A DNA stretch of 64,000 nucleotides from Hetaerina americana (Eukaryota; Arthropoda; Insecta; Odonata; Calopterygidae). The notes beneath the pieces were generated by a model, which did no database searches, was not told the origin of the DNA, and saw nothing but the letters and a program-made list of their open reading frames with translations. Of the stretch, positions 35,648 through 48,750 are shown piece by piece. The translations under genes and the position numbers were made by a program. How positions within the stretch are numbered: position 1 is the first letter of the stretch; every line of letters begins with the position of its first letter. The DNA lies in assembly GCA_022747635.1 (NCBI GenBank), contig JAKTNV010000661.1, positions 21,317-85,316 on the forward strand, given 5' to 3'.

Positions 35648-38447
35648 TTTGGGTTCTAGGTGAAATTCTCACTCGACACATCAAACAAAAATGTTTCCAT
35701 GGTGTGTATTGTTGTTCATTTTCTTCAAATAAACAAAATAAAACCCAGAGTTAATCATTAAAGACAGGAAATGAGCATAAAAGATGCCTCAGCGCAAGTG
35801 TAAATGTTAGTAAAAGAGCCCAAATTTCAAAAAATATTGCGAAAAACAACAATCTTCCATTATAGAGTGAATGTTTGAGGTGTATAGAAGGCATTTATTT
35901 CATTTTTAGAAATTTTTATTTTTCACATTTTTCCATGAAAAGTGCCAATACCCCCCCTTAGGGTTCTACATGAAAATCTCACTCGACACAAATCAAACAG
36001 AAATGTTTCCATGGTGTGTATTGTTGTTCATTTTCATCAAATAAACAAAATAAAACCCATAGTTAATCATTAAAGACAGGAAATGAGCATAAAAAAAGCC
36101 TCAGCGCATGTGTTAATATTAGTCAAAGAGCCCAAATTTCAAAAAAGATTGCGAAAAACAACAATCTTCCATTATAGAGTAAATGTTTGAGGTGTATAGA
36201 AGGCATTTATTTCATTTTTAGAAATTTTAATTTTTCACATTTTTCCATGAAAAGTGCCAATACCCCCCTCTTTGGGTTCTAGGTGAAATTCTCACTCGAC
36301 ACAATTCAAACAGAAATGTTTCCATGGTGTGTATTGTTGTTCGTTTTCATCAAATAAACAAAATAAAACCCATAGTTAATCTTTAAAGACAGGAAATGAG
36401 CATAAAAGATGCCTCAGCGCAAGTGTTAATGTTAGTAAAAGATCCCAAATTTCAAAAAATATTGCGAAAAACAACAATCTTCCATAATAGAGTAAATGTT
36501 TGAGGTGTATAGAAGGCATTTATTTCATTTTTAGAAATTTTAATTTTTCACATTTCTCCATGAAAAGTGCCAATTCCCCCCCCTTTGGGTTCTAGGTGAA
36601 AATCTCACTCGACACAAATCAAACAAAAATGTTTCCATGGTGTTTATTGTTGTTCATTTTCATCAAATAAACAAAATAAAACCCTGAGTTAATCATTAAG
36701 GACAAGAAATGAGCATAAAAGATGCCTCAGCGCAAGTGTTAATGTTAGTAAAAGAGCCCAAATTTCAAATAATATTGCGAAAAACAACAATCTTCAATTA
36801 TAGAGTGAATGTTTGAGGTGTATAGAAGGCATTTATTTCATTTTTAGAAATTTTAATTTTTCACATTTCTCCATGAAAAGTGCCAATACCCCCCTCTTTG
36901 GGTTCTAGGTTAAATTCTCACTCGACACAAATCAAACAAAAATGTTTCCATGGTGTGTATTGTTGTTCATTTTCATCAAATAAACAAAATAAAACCCAGA
37001 ATAAATCATTAAAGACAAGAAATGAGCATAAAAGATGCCTCAGCGCAAGTGTTAATGTTAGTAAAAGAGCCCAAATTTCAAAAAATATTGCGAAAAACAA
37101 CAATCTTCCATTATAGAGTAATTATTTGAGGTGTATAGATGGCATTTATTTCATTTTTAGAAATTTTTATTTTTCACATTTTTCCATGAAAAGTGCCAAT
37201 ACCCCCCCCTTTGGGTTCTAGGTGAAAATCTCACTCGACACAAATCAAACAAAAATGTTTCCATGGTGTGCATTGTTGTTCATTTTCATCAAATAAACAA
37301 ATTAAAACCCAGAGTTAATCATTAAAGACAGGAAATGAGCATAAAAGATGCCTCAGCGCAAGTGTTAATGTTAGTAAAAGAGCCCAAATTTCAAAAAATA
37401 TTGCGAAAAACAACAATCTTCCATTATAGAGTGAATGTTTGAGGTGTATAGAAGGCATTTATTTCATTTTTAGAAATTTTAATTTTTCACATTTTTCCAT
37501 GAAAAGTGCCAATACCCCCCCCTTTGGGTTCTACATGAAAATCTCACTCGACATAAATCAAACAAAAATGTTTCCATGGTGTGTATTGTTGTTCATTTTC
37601 ATCAAATAAACAAAATAAAACCCAGAATTAATCATTAGAGACAAGAAATGAGCATAAAAGATGCCTCAGCGCAAGTGTTAATGTTAGTAAAAGAGCCCAA
37701 ATTTCAAATAATATTGCGAAAAACAACAATCTTCCATTATAGAGTGAATGTTTGAGGTGTATACAAGGCATTTATTTCATTTTTAGAAATTTTAATTTTT
37801 CACATTTTTCCATGAAAAGTGCCAATACCCCCCCCTTTGGGTTCTAGGTGAAAATCTCACTCGACACAAATCAAACAAAAATGTTTCCATGGTGTGCATT
37901 GTTGTTCATTTTCATCAAATAAACAAATTAAAACCCAGAGTTAATCATTAAAGACAGGAAATGAGCATAAAAGATGCCTCAGCGCTTAGTAAAAGAGCCC
38001 AAATTTCAAAAAATATTGCGAAAAACAACAATCTTCCATTATAGAGTGAATGTTTGAGGTGTATAGAAGGCATTTATTTCATTTTTAGAAATTTTAATTT
38101 TTCACATTTTTCCATGAAAAGTGCCAATACTCCCCCCTTTGGGTTCTAGGTGCAATCTCACTCGACACAAATCAAACAAAAATGTTTCCATGGTGTGTAT
38201 TGTTGTTCATTTTCATCAAATAAACAAAACAAAACCCAGAGTTAATCATTAAAGACAAGAAATGAGCATAAAAGATGCCTCAGCGCAAGTTTTAATTTTT
38301 GTAAAAGAGCCCAAATTTCAAATAATATTGCGAAAAACAAGAATCTTCCATTATAGAGTGAATGTTTGAGGTGTATAGAAGGCATTTATTTCATTTTCAG
38401 AAATTTTAATTTTTCACATTTTTCCATGAAAAGTGCCAATACCCCCA
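35648..38447. repeat. Rearranged third relative of the 1200-4002 interval
   Basis: Markers shared in order with 1200-4002 are CGACACATC, CCCATAGTTAATC with CAAAAAAGATTGCG, CAATTCAAACAGAAATG with AATCTTTAAAG, AAAAGATCCC, GTGTTTATT with AAGGAC, GTAATTATTTGAGG with TATAGATGG (37118), GTGCATTG, and TACTCCCCCC with GGTGCAATC. Some monomers are fused or lack the 11-bp deletion seen at the matching place, so it is a mosaic rather than a clean copy. Confidence 0.75.
36271..36583 (+). repeat. Chimeric monomer missing one period relative to block A
   Basis: The left part carries the markers of the 1823 monomer (CAATTCAAACAG, GTTCGTTTTC, AATCTTTAAAG). The right part carries those of the next monomer at 2137 (AAAAGATCCC, CCATAATAGAGTAAATG). 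One whole monomer period has therefore been removed by an in-register exchange within the unit. Confidence 0.78.
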
Positions 38448-41400
38448 CCTTTGGGTTCTAGGTGAAATTCTCACTCGACACCAATCAAACCAAAATGTTT
38501 CCATGGTGTGTATTGTTGTTCATTTTCATCAAATAAACAAAATAAAACCCAGAATAAATCATTAAAGACAAGAAATGAGCATAAAAGATGCCTCAGCGCA
38601 AGTGTAAATGTTAGTAAAAGAGCCCAAATTTCAAAAAATATTGCGAAAAACAACAATCTTCCATTATAGAGTAAATATTTGAGGTGTATAGAAGGCATTT
38701 ATTTCATTTTTAGAAATTTTTATTTTTCACATTTTTCCATGAAAAGTGCCAAACCCCCCCCTTTGGGTTCTAGGTGAAAATCTCACTCGACACAAATCAA
38801 ACAAAAATGTTTCCATGGTGTGCATTGTTGTTCATTTTCATCAAATAAACAAAATAAAACCCAGAGTTAATCATTAAAGACAAGAAATGAGCATAAAAGA
38901 TGCCTCAGCGCAAGTGTTAATGTGAGTAAAAGATCCCAAATTTCAAAAAATATTGCGAAAAACAAGAATCTTCCATAATAGAGTAAATGTTTGAGGTGTA
39001 TAGAAGGCATTTATTTCATTTTTAGAAATTTTAATTTTTCACATTTTTCCATGAAAGGTGCCAATTCCCCCCCCTTTGGGTTCTAGGTGAAAATCTCACT
39101 CGACACAAATCAAACAAAAATGTTTCCATGGTGTTTATTGTTGTTCATTTTCATCAAATAAACAAAATAAAACCCAGAGTTAATCATTAAGGACAAGAAA
39201 TGAGCATAAAAGATGCCTCAGCGCAAGTGTTAATTTTAGTAAAAGAGCCCAAATTTCAAATAATATTGCGAAAAACAACAATCTTCCATTATAGAGTGAA
39301 TGTTTGAGGTGTATAGAAGGCATTTATTTCATTTTTAGAAATTTTAATTTTTCACTTTTTTCCATGAAAAGTGCCAATACCCCCCCCTTTGGGTTCTAGG
39401 GGAAATTCTCACTCGACACAAATCAAACAAAAATGTTTCCATGGTGTGTATTGTTGTTCATTTTCATCAAATAAACAAAATAAAAGCCAGAATAAATCAT
39501 TAAAGACAAGAAATGAGCATAAAAGATGCCTCAGCGCAAGTGTTTATGTTAGTAAAAGAGCCCAAATTTCAAAAAATATTGCGAAAAACAACAATCTTCC
39601 ATTATAGAGTGAATGTTTGAGGTGTATAGAAGGCATTTATTTCATTTTTAGAAATTTTAATTTTTCACATTTTTCCATGAAAAGTGCCAATACCCCCCTC
39701 TTTGGGTTCTAGGTGAAAATCTCACTCGTACCAATCAAACAAAAATGTTTCCATGGTGTGTATTGTTGTTCATTTTCATCAAATAAACAAAATGAAACCC
39801 AGAATAAATCATTAAAGACAAGAAATGAGCTTAAAAGATGCCTCAGCGCAAGTGTTAATGTTGGTAGAAGAGCCAGAATTTCAAAAAATATTGCGAAAAA
39901 CAATAATCTTCCATTATAGATTGAATGTTTGAGGTGTAGAGAAGGCATTTATTTCATTTTTAGAAATTTTAATTTTTCACATTTTTCCATGAAAAGTGCC
40001 AATACCCCTCCCTTTGGGTTCTAGGTGAAAATCTCACTCGACACAAATCAAACAAAAATGTTTCCATGGTGTGTACTGTTGTTCATTTTCATCAAATAAA
40101 CAAAATAAAACCATGAAATAATCATTAAAGACAAGAAATGAGCATAAAAGATGCCTCAGCGCAAGTGTTAATATTAGTAAAAGAGCCCAAATTTCAAAAA
40201 ATATTGCGAAAAACAACAATCTTCCATTATAGAGTGAATGTTAGAGGTGTATAGAAGGCATTTATTTCATTTTTAGAAATTTTAATTTTTCACATTTTTC
40301 CATGAAAAGTGCCAATACCCCCCCTTTGGGTTCTAGGTGAAAATCTCACTCGACACAATTCAAACAAAAATGTTTCCATGGTGTGTATTGTTGTTCGTTT
40401 TCATCAAATAAACAAAATAAAACCCAGAATAAATCGTTAAAGACAAGAAATGAGCATAAAAGATGCCTCAGCGCAAGTGTTAATGTTAGTAAAAGAGCCC
40501 AAATTTCAAAAAATATTGCGAAAAAGAACAATCTTCCATTGTACAGTGAATGTTTGAGGTGTATAGAAGGCATTTATTTCATTTTTAGAAATTTTAATTT
40601 TTCACATTTTTCCATGAAAAGTGCCAATACCCCCCCTTTGGGTTCTAGGTGAAAACCTCAATCGTACCAATCAAACAAAAATGTTTCCATGGTGTGTATT
40701 GTTGTTCATTTTCATCAAATAAACAAAATGAAACCCAGAATAAATCATTAAAGACAAGAAATGATCTTAAAAGATTCCTCAGCGCAAGTGTTAATGTTGG
40801 TAGAAGAGCCAGAATTTCAAAAAATATTGCGAAAAACAACAATCTTCCATTATAGATTTTAATGTTTGAGGTGTAGAGAAGGCATTTATTTCATTTTTAG
40901 AAATTTTAATTTTTCACATTTTTCCATTAAAAGTGCCAATACCCCCCACTTTGGGTTCTTGGTGAAATTCTCACTCGGCACAAATCAAACAAAAATGTTT
41001 CCATGGTGTGTATTGTTGTTTATTTTCATCAAATAAAAAAAATAAAACTCAGAGTTAATCATTAAAGACAGGAAATGAGCATAATAGATGACTCAGCGCA
41101 AGTCTTAATGTTAGTAAAAGAGCCCAAATTTCAAAAAATATTGCAAAAAACAACAATCTTCCATATTGGGTGAATGTTTGAGGTGTACAGAAGGCATTTA
41201 TTTCATTTTTAGAAATTTTAATTTTTCACATTTTTCCATGAAAAGTGCCCTTTGGGTTCTAGGTGAAATTCTCACTCGACACAAATCAAACAAAAATGTT
41301 TCCATTGTGTGTATTGTTGTTCATTATCATCAAATAAACAAAATAAAACCCAGAGTTAATCATTAAAGACAGGAAATGAGCATAAAAGATGCCTCAGCGC

Positions 41401-43745
41401 AAGTGTTAATGTTAGTCAAAGAGCCCAAATTTCAAAAAATATTGCGAAAAAACAACAATCTTCCATTATAGAGTGAATGTTTGAGGTGTATAGAAGGCAT
41501 TTATTTCATTTTTAGAAATTTTAATTTATCACATTTTTCCATGAAAAGTGCCAATACCCCTTTGGGTTCTAGGTGAAATTCTCACTCCGCACAAATCAAA
41601 CAAAAATGTTTCCATGGTGTGTATTGTTGTTCATTTTCATCAAATAAACAAAATAAAACCCAGAATAAATCATTAAAGACAAGAAATGAGCATAAAAGAT
41701 GCCTCAGCGCTAGTGTTAAGGTTAGTAAAAGAGCCCAAATTTCTAAAAATATTGCGAAAAACAACAATCTTCCATTATAGAGTGAATGTTTGAGGTGTAT
41801 AGAAGGCATTTATTTCATTTTTAGAAATTTTAATTTTTCACATTTTTCCATGAAAAGTGCCAATACCCCCCCTTTGGGTTCTAGGTGAAATTCTCACTCG
41901 ACACAAATCAAACAAAAATGTTTCCATGGTGTGTATTGTTGTTCATTTTCATCAAATAAACAAAATAAAACCCAGAATAAATCATTAAAGACAGGAAATG
42001 AGCATAAAAGATGCCTCAGCGCAAGTGTTAATGTTAGTAAAAGAGCCCAAATTTCAAAAAATATTGCGAAAAACAACAATCTTCCATTATAGAGTGAATG
42101 TTTGAGATATATAGAAGGCATTTATTTCATTTTTCGAAATTTTAATTTTTCACATTTTTCATTGAAAAGTGCCAATACCTCCCTCTTTGGGTTCTAGGTG
42201 AAAATCTCACTCGTACCAATCAAACAAAAATGTTTCCATGGTGTGTATTGTTGTTCATTTTCATCAAATAAACAAAATGAAACCCAGAATAAATCATTAA
42301 AAACAAGAAATGAATTTAAAAGATGCCTCAGCGCAAGTGTTAATGTTAGTTAAAGAGTCCAAATTTCTAAAAATATTGCGAAAAAAAAAATCTTCCATTA
42401 TAGATTGAATGTTTGAGGTGTATAGAAGGCATTTATTTCATTTTTAGAAATTTTAATTTTTCACATTTTTCCATGAAAAGTGCCAATATCCCCCCCTTTG
42501 GGTCCTACAGGAAAATCTCACTCGACACAAATCAAACAAAAATGTTTCCATGGTGTGTATTGTTGTTCATTTTCATCAAATAAACAAAATAAAACCAAGA
42601 ATAAATCATTAAAGACAAGAAATGAGCATAAAAGATGCCTCAGCGCAAGTGTTAATGTTAGTAAAAGAGCCCAAATTTCAAAAAATATTGCCAAAAACAA
42701 CAATCTTCCACTATAGAGTAAATGTTTGAGTCGTATAGAAGGTATTTATTTCATTTTTCGAAATTTTAATTTTTCACATTTTTCCATGAAAACTGCCAAT
42801 ACCCCCCCCCTTTGGGTTCTAGGTGAAAATCTCACTCGACACAAATCAAACAAATATGTTTCCATGGTGTGTATTGTTGTTCATTTTCATCAAATAAAAA
42901 AAATAAAACCCAGAATAAATCATTAAAGACAAGAAATGAGCATAAAAGATGCCTCAGCGCAAGTGTTAATGTTAGTAAAAGAGCCCAAATTTCAAAAAAT
43001 ATTGCGAAAAACAACAATCTTCTATTATAGAGTCTATGTTTGAGATGTATAGAAGGCATTTTTTTCATTTTTAGAAATTTTAATTTTTCACATTTTTCCA
43101 TGAAAAGTGCCAATACCCCCCCCTTTAGGTTCTACATGAAAATCACACTCGACACAAATCAAACAAAAATTTTTCCATGGTGTGTATTGTTGTTCATTTT
43201 CATCAAATAAACAAAATAAAACCCAGAATAAATCATTAAAGACAAGAAATGAGCATAAAAGATGCCTCAGCGCAAGTGTTAATGTTGGTAAAAGAGCCCA
43301 AATTTCAAAAAATATTGCAAAAAACAACAATCTTCCATTTTAGAGTGAATGTTTGAGGTGTATAGAAGGCATTTATTTCATTTTTAGAAATTTTAATTTT
43401 TCACATTTTTCCATGAAAAGTGCCAATACCCCTTTGGGTTCTAGGTGAAATTCTCACTCGACACAAATCAAACAAAAATGTTTCCATGGTGTGTATTGTT
43501 GTTCATTTTCATCAAATAAAAAAAATAAAACCCAGAATAAATCATTAAAGACAAGAAATGAGCATAAAAGATGCCTCAGCGCAAGTGTTAATGTTAGTAA
43601 AAGAGCCCAAATTTCAAAAAATATTGCGAAAAACAACAATCTTCCATTAAAGAGTGAATGTTTGAGGTGTATAGAAGGCATTTATTTCATTTTTAGAAAT
43701 TTTAATTTTTCACATTTTTCCATGAAAAGTGCCAATACCCCCCCT
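38448..43745. repeat. Diverged monomers without a recognisable HOR
   Basis: About 17 monomers carry many private changes: CCATATTGGGTGAATG near 41162, TTCTTGGTG at 40957, TTTTCATTGAAAAG near 42157, CTTCCACTATAG near 42707, and C-tracts reduced to 3-4 C. They include the GTACCAATC subtype at 39728, 40664 and 42213. Right-family markers (GGGGAAATTCTC, CAAATTTCTAAAAAT, TTTCGAAATTTT) first become frequent here. I found no block repeated in order within this zone. Confidence 0.72.
39701..40636. repeat. Three-monomer segment (936 bp) absent at the matching place near 55.0-55.3 kb
   Basis: The monomers at 39384-40013 correspond to 54687-55315 (offset about 15,303). The next shared landmark, CACTTTGGGTTCTTGG, is at 40948 and 55314 (offset about 14,366). 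The difference is three monomers. Both ends are GTACCAATC-type monomers (39701 and 40637), which fits unequal crossover between them. Confidence 0.7.
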
Positions 43746-46700
43746 TTTGGGTTCTAGGTGAAATTCTCACTCGACACAAATCAAACAAAAATGTTTCCAT
43801 GGTGTGTATTGTTGTTTATTTTCATCAAATAAACAAAATAAAACTCAGAATAAATCATTAAAGACAAGAAATGAGCATAAAAGATGCCTCAGCGCAAGTT
43901 TTAATGTTAATAAAAGAGCCCAAATTTCTAAAAATATTGCGAAAAACAACAATCTTCCATTATAGAGTGAATGTTTGAGGTGTATAGAAGGCATTTATTT
44001 CATTTTTAGAAATTTTAATTTTTCACATTTTTCCATGAAAAGTGCCAATACCCCCCCCTTTGGGTTCTAGGGGAAATTCTCACTCGACACAAATCAAACA
44101 AATATGTTTCCATGGTGTGTATTGTTGTTCATTTTCATCAAATAAAAAAAATAAAACCCAGAATAAATCATTAAAGTCAAGAAATGAGCATAAAAGATGC
44201 CTCAGCGCAAGTGTTAATGTTAGTAAAAGAGCCCAAATTTCAAAAAATATTGCGAGAAACAACAATCTTCTATTATAGAGTCAATGTTTGAGATGTATAG
44301 AAGGCATTTTTTTCATTTTTAGAAATTTTAATTTTTCACATTTTTCCATGAAAAGTGCCAATACCCCCCCCTTTAGGTTCTACATGAAAATCACACTCGA
44401 CACAAATCAAACAAAAATTTTTCCATGGTGTGTATTGTTGTTCATTTTCATCAAATAAACAAAATAAAACCCAGAATAAATCATTAAAGACAAGAAATGA
44501 GCATAAAAGATGCCTCAGCGCAAGTGTTGATGTTAGTAAAAGAGCCCAAATTTCTAAAAATATTGCGAAAAACAACAATCTTCCATTATAGAGTGAATGT
44601 TTGAGGTGTATAGAAGGCATTTATTTCATTTTTAGAAATTTTAATTTTTCACATTTTTCCATGAAAAGTGCCAATACCCCTTTGGGTTCTAGGTGAAATT
44701 CTCACTCGACACAAATCAAACAAAAATGTTTCCATGGTGTGTATTGTTGTTCATTTTCATCAAATAAAAAAAATAAAACCCAGAATAAATCATTAAAGAC
44801 AAGAAATGAGCATAAAAGATGCCTCAGCGCAAGTGTTAATGTTAGTAAAAGAGCCCAAATTTCAAAAAATATTGCGAAAAACAACAATCTTCCATTATAG
44901 AGTCAATGTTTGAGGTGTATAGAAGGCATTTATTTCATTTTTAGAAATTTTAATTTTTCACATTTTTCCATGAAAAGTGCCAATACCCCCCCCTTTGGGT
45001 TCTACATGAAAATCACACTCGACACAAATTAAACAAAAATTTTTCCATGGTGTGTATTGTTGTTCATTTTCATCAAATAAACAAAATAAAACCCAGAATT
45101 AATCATTAAAGACAAGAAATGAGCATAAAAGATGCCTCAGCGCAAGTGTTAATGTTAGTAAAAGAGCCCAAATTTCTAAAAATATTGCGAAAAACAACAA
45201 TCTTCCATTAAAGAGTGAATGTTTGAGGTGTATAGAAGGCATTTATTTCATTTTTAGAAATTGTAATTTTTCACATTTTTCCATGAAAAGTGCCAATACC
45301 CCCCCCTTTGGGTTCTAGGGGAAATTCTCACTCGACACAAATCAAACATAAATGTTTCCATGGTGTGTATTGTTGCTCATTTTCATCAAATAAAAAAAAT
45401 AAAACCCAGAATAAATCATTAAAGACAAGAAATGAGCATAAAAGATGCCTCAGCGCAAGTGTTAATGTTAGTAAAAGAGCCCAAATTTCTAAAAATATTG
45501 CGAAAAACAACAATCATCCAATATAGAGTGAATGTTTGAGGTGTATAGATGGCATTTATTTCATTTTTAGAAATTTTAATTTTTCACATTTTTCCATGAA
45601 AAGTGCCAATACCCCCCCCTTTGGGTTCTGCACGAAAATCACACTCGACACAAATCAAACAAAAATGTTTCCATGGTGTGTATTGTTGTTCATTTTCATC
45701 AAATAAAAAAAATAAAACCCAGAATAAATCATTAAAGACAAGAAATGAGCCTAAAAGATGCCTCAGCGCAAGTGTTAATGTTAGTAAAAGAGCCCAAATT
45801 TCTAAAAATATTGCGAAAAACAACAATCTTCCATTATAGAGTGAATGTTTGAGGTGTATAGAAGGCATTTATTTCATTTTTAGAAATTTTAATTTTTTCA
45901 CATTTTTCCATGAAAAGTGCCAATCCCCCCCCCCTTTGGGTTCTACAGGAAAATCTTTCTCGACACAAATCAAACAAAAATGTTTCCATGGTGTGTATTG
46001 TTGTTCATTTTCATCAAATAAACAAAATAAAACCCAGAATAAATCATTAAAGACAAGAAATGAGCATAAAAGATGCCTCAGCGCAAGTGTTAATGTTAGT
46101 AAAAGAGCCCAAATTTCAAAAAATATTGCGAAAAACAACAATCTTCCATTAAAGAGTGAATGTTTGAGGTGTATAGAAGGCATTTATTTCATTTTTCGAA
46201 ATTTTAATTTTTCACATTTTTCCATGAAAAGTGCCAATACCCCCCCTTTTGGGTTCTAGGTGAAATTCTCACTCGACACAAATCAAACAAAAATGTTTCC
46301 ATGGTGTGTATTGTTGTTTATTTTCATCAAATAAACAAAATAAAACTCAGAATAAATCATTAAAGACAAGAAATGAGCATAAAAGATGCCTCAGCTCAAG
46401 TTTTAATGTTAATAAAAGAGCCCAAATTTCTAAAAATATTGCGAAAAACAACAATCTTCCATTATAGAGTGAATGTTTGAGGTGTATAGAAGGCATTTAT
46501 TTCATTTTTAGAAATTTTAATTTTTCACATTTTTCCATGAAAAGTGCCAATACCCCCCCCTTTGGGTTCTAGGGGAAATTCTCACTCGACACAATTCAAA
46601 CAAAAATGGTTCCATGGTTTGTATTGTTGTTCATTTTCATCAAATAAAAAAAATAAAACCCAGAGTTAATCATTAAAGACAAGAAATGAGCATTAAAGAT

Positions 46701-47184
46701 GCCTCAGCGCAAGTGTTAATGTTGGTAAAAGAGCCCAAATTTCAAAAAATATTGCAAAAAACAACAATCTTCCATTATTGAGTGAATGTTTGAGGTGTAT
46801 AGAAGGCATTTATTTCATTTTTAGAAATTTTAATTTTTCACATTTTTCCATGAAAAGTGCCAAAACCCCCCCCTTTGGGTTCTAGGTGAAAATCTCACTC
46901 GACAAAATTCAAACAAAAATGTTTCCATGGTGTTTATTGTTGTTATTTTCATCAAATAAAAAAAATAAAACCCAGAATAAATCATTAAAGACAAGAAATG
47001 AGCATAAAAGATGCCTCAGCGCAAGTGTTAATGTTAGTAAAAGAGCCCAAATTTCAAAAAATATTGCGAAAAAAACAATCTTCCATTATAGAGTGAATGT
47101 TTGAGGTGTATAGAAGGCATTTATTTCATTTTTAGAAATTTTAATTTTTCACATTTTTCCATGAAAAGTGCCAATACCCCCCCC
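43746..47184. repeat. Right-family monomers leading into the 2,190-bp HOR
   Basis: Subtypes a, b and c occur at about 43.75, 44.06 and 44.37 kb, then several variants with CATGAAAATCACAC or GCACGAAAATCACAC. From about 45.9 kb the order d, a, e, f matches the end of the HOR that follows. Confidence 0.75.
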
Positions 47185-47497
47185 TTTGGGTTCTAGGGGA
47201 AATTCTCACTCGACACAAATCAAACAAATATGTTTCCATGGTGTGTATTGTTGTTCATTTTCATCAAATAAAAAAAATAAAACCAAGAATAAATCATTAA
47301 AGACAAGAAATGAGCATAAAAGATGCCTCAGCGCAAGTGTTAATGTTAGTAAAAGAGCCCAAATTTCAAAAAATATTGCGAAAAACAACAATCTTCTATT
47401 ACAGAGTCAATGTTTGAGATGTATAGAAGGCATTTTTTTCATTTTTAGAAATTTTAATTTTTCACATTTTTCCATGAAAAGTGCCAATACCCCCCCC
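47185..47497 (+). repeat. Right-HOR monomer b
   Basis: Marked by TTCTAGGGGAAATTCTC, AACAAATATGTTTCC, CAAATAAAAAAAATAAAACC, CTTCTATTACAGAGTCAATG, TTGAGATGTATAG and GGCATTTTTTTC. Confidence 0.8.
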
Positions 47498-47811
47498 TTT
47501 AGGTTCTACATGAAAATCACACTCGACACAAATCAAACAAAAATTTTTCCATGGTGTGTATTGTTGTTCATTTTCATCAAATAAAAAAAATAAAACCCAG
47601 AATAAATCATTAAAGACAAGAAATGAGCCTAAAAGATGCCTCAGCGCAAGTGTTAATGTTAGTAAAAGAGCCCAAATTTCTAAAAATATTGCGAAAAACA
47701 ACAATCTTCCATTATAGAGTGAATGTTTGAGGTGTATAGAAGGCATTTATTTCATTTTTAGAAATTTTAATTTTTCACATTTTTCCATGAAAAGTGCCAA
47801 TCCCCCCCCCC
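47498..47811 (+). repeat. Right-HOR monomer c
   Basis: The landmark is TTTAGGTTCTACATG. Marked by GAAAATCACACTC, AAAAATTTTTCC, GAGCCTAAAAG and CAAATTTCTAAAAAT. In the second unit (49688 onward) its right half is replaced by left-domain sequence. Confidence 0.8.
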
Positions 47812-48124
47812 TTTGGGTTCTACAGGAAAATCTTTCTCGACACAAATCAAACAAAAATGTTTCCATGGTGTGTATTGTTGTTCATTTTCATCAAATAAAC
47901 AAAATAAAACCCAGAATAAATCATTAAAGACAAGAAATGAGCATAAAAGATGCCTCAGCGCAAGTGTTAATGTTAGTAAAAGAGCCCAAATTTCAAAAAA
48001 TATTGCGAAAAACAACAATCTTCCATTAAAGAGTGAATGTTTGAGGTGTATAGAAGGCATTTATTTCATTTTTCGAAATTTTAATTTTTCACATTTTTCC
48101 ATGAAAAGTGCCAATACCCCCCCT
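47812..48124 (+). repeat. Right-HOR monomer d
   Basis: Preceded by CAATCCCCCCCCCC without the usual CAATAC. Marked by TTCTACAGGAAAATCTTTC, CCATTAAAGAGTG and TTTTTCGAAATTTT (a new CpG). Confidence 0.8.
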
Positions 48125-48437
48125 TTTGGGTTCTAGGTGAAATTCTCACTCGACACAAATCAAACAAAAATGTTTCCATGGTGTGTATTGTTGTTTATTT
48201 TCATCAAATAAACAAAATAAAACTCAGAATAAATCATTAAAGACAAGAAATGAGCATAAAAGATGCCTCAGCGCAAGTTTTAATGTTAATAAAAGAGCCC
48301 AAATTTCTAAAAATATTGCGAAAAACAACAATCTTCCATTATAGAGTGAATGTTTGAGGTGTATAGAAGGCATTTATTTCATTTTTAGAAATTTTAATTT
48401 TTCACATTTTTCCATGAAAAGTGCCAATACCCCCCCC
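48125..48437 (+). repeat. Right-HOR monomer a
   Basis: The landmark is CCTTTTGGG. Marked by GTTGTTTATTTTC, AAAACTCAG and AAGTTTTAATGTTAATAAAAG. Confidence 0.8.
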
Positions 48438-48750
48438 TTTGGGTTCTAGGGGAAATTCTCACTCGACACAATTCAAACAAAAATGGTTCCATGGTTTGTA
48501 TTGTTGTTCATTTTCATCAAATAAAAAAAATAAAACCCAGAGTTAATCATTAAAGACAAGAAATGAGCATTAAAGATGCCTCAGCGCAAGTGTTAATGTT
48601 GGTAAAAGAGCCCAAATTTCAAAAAATATTGCAAAAAACAACAATCTTCCATTATTGAGTGAATGTTTGAGGTGTATAGAAGGCATTTATTTCATTTTTA
48701 GAAATTTTAATTTTTCACATTTTTCCATGAAATGTGCCAAAACCCCCCCC
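48438..48750 (+). repeat. Right-HOR monomer e
   Basis: Marked by TAGGGGAAATTC, AAAAATGGTTCCATGG (GTTTCC in the 50.6 and 60.3 kb copies), CATGGTTTGTATTG, GAGCATTAAAG, GTTGGTAAAAG, TTGCAAAAAAC (CpG lost) and CCATTATTGAGTG. Confidence 0.8.
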
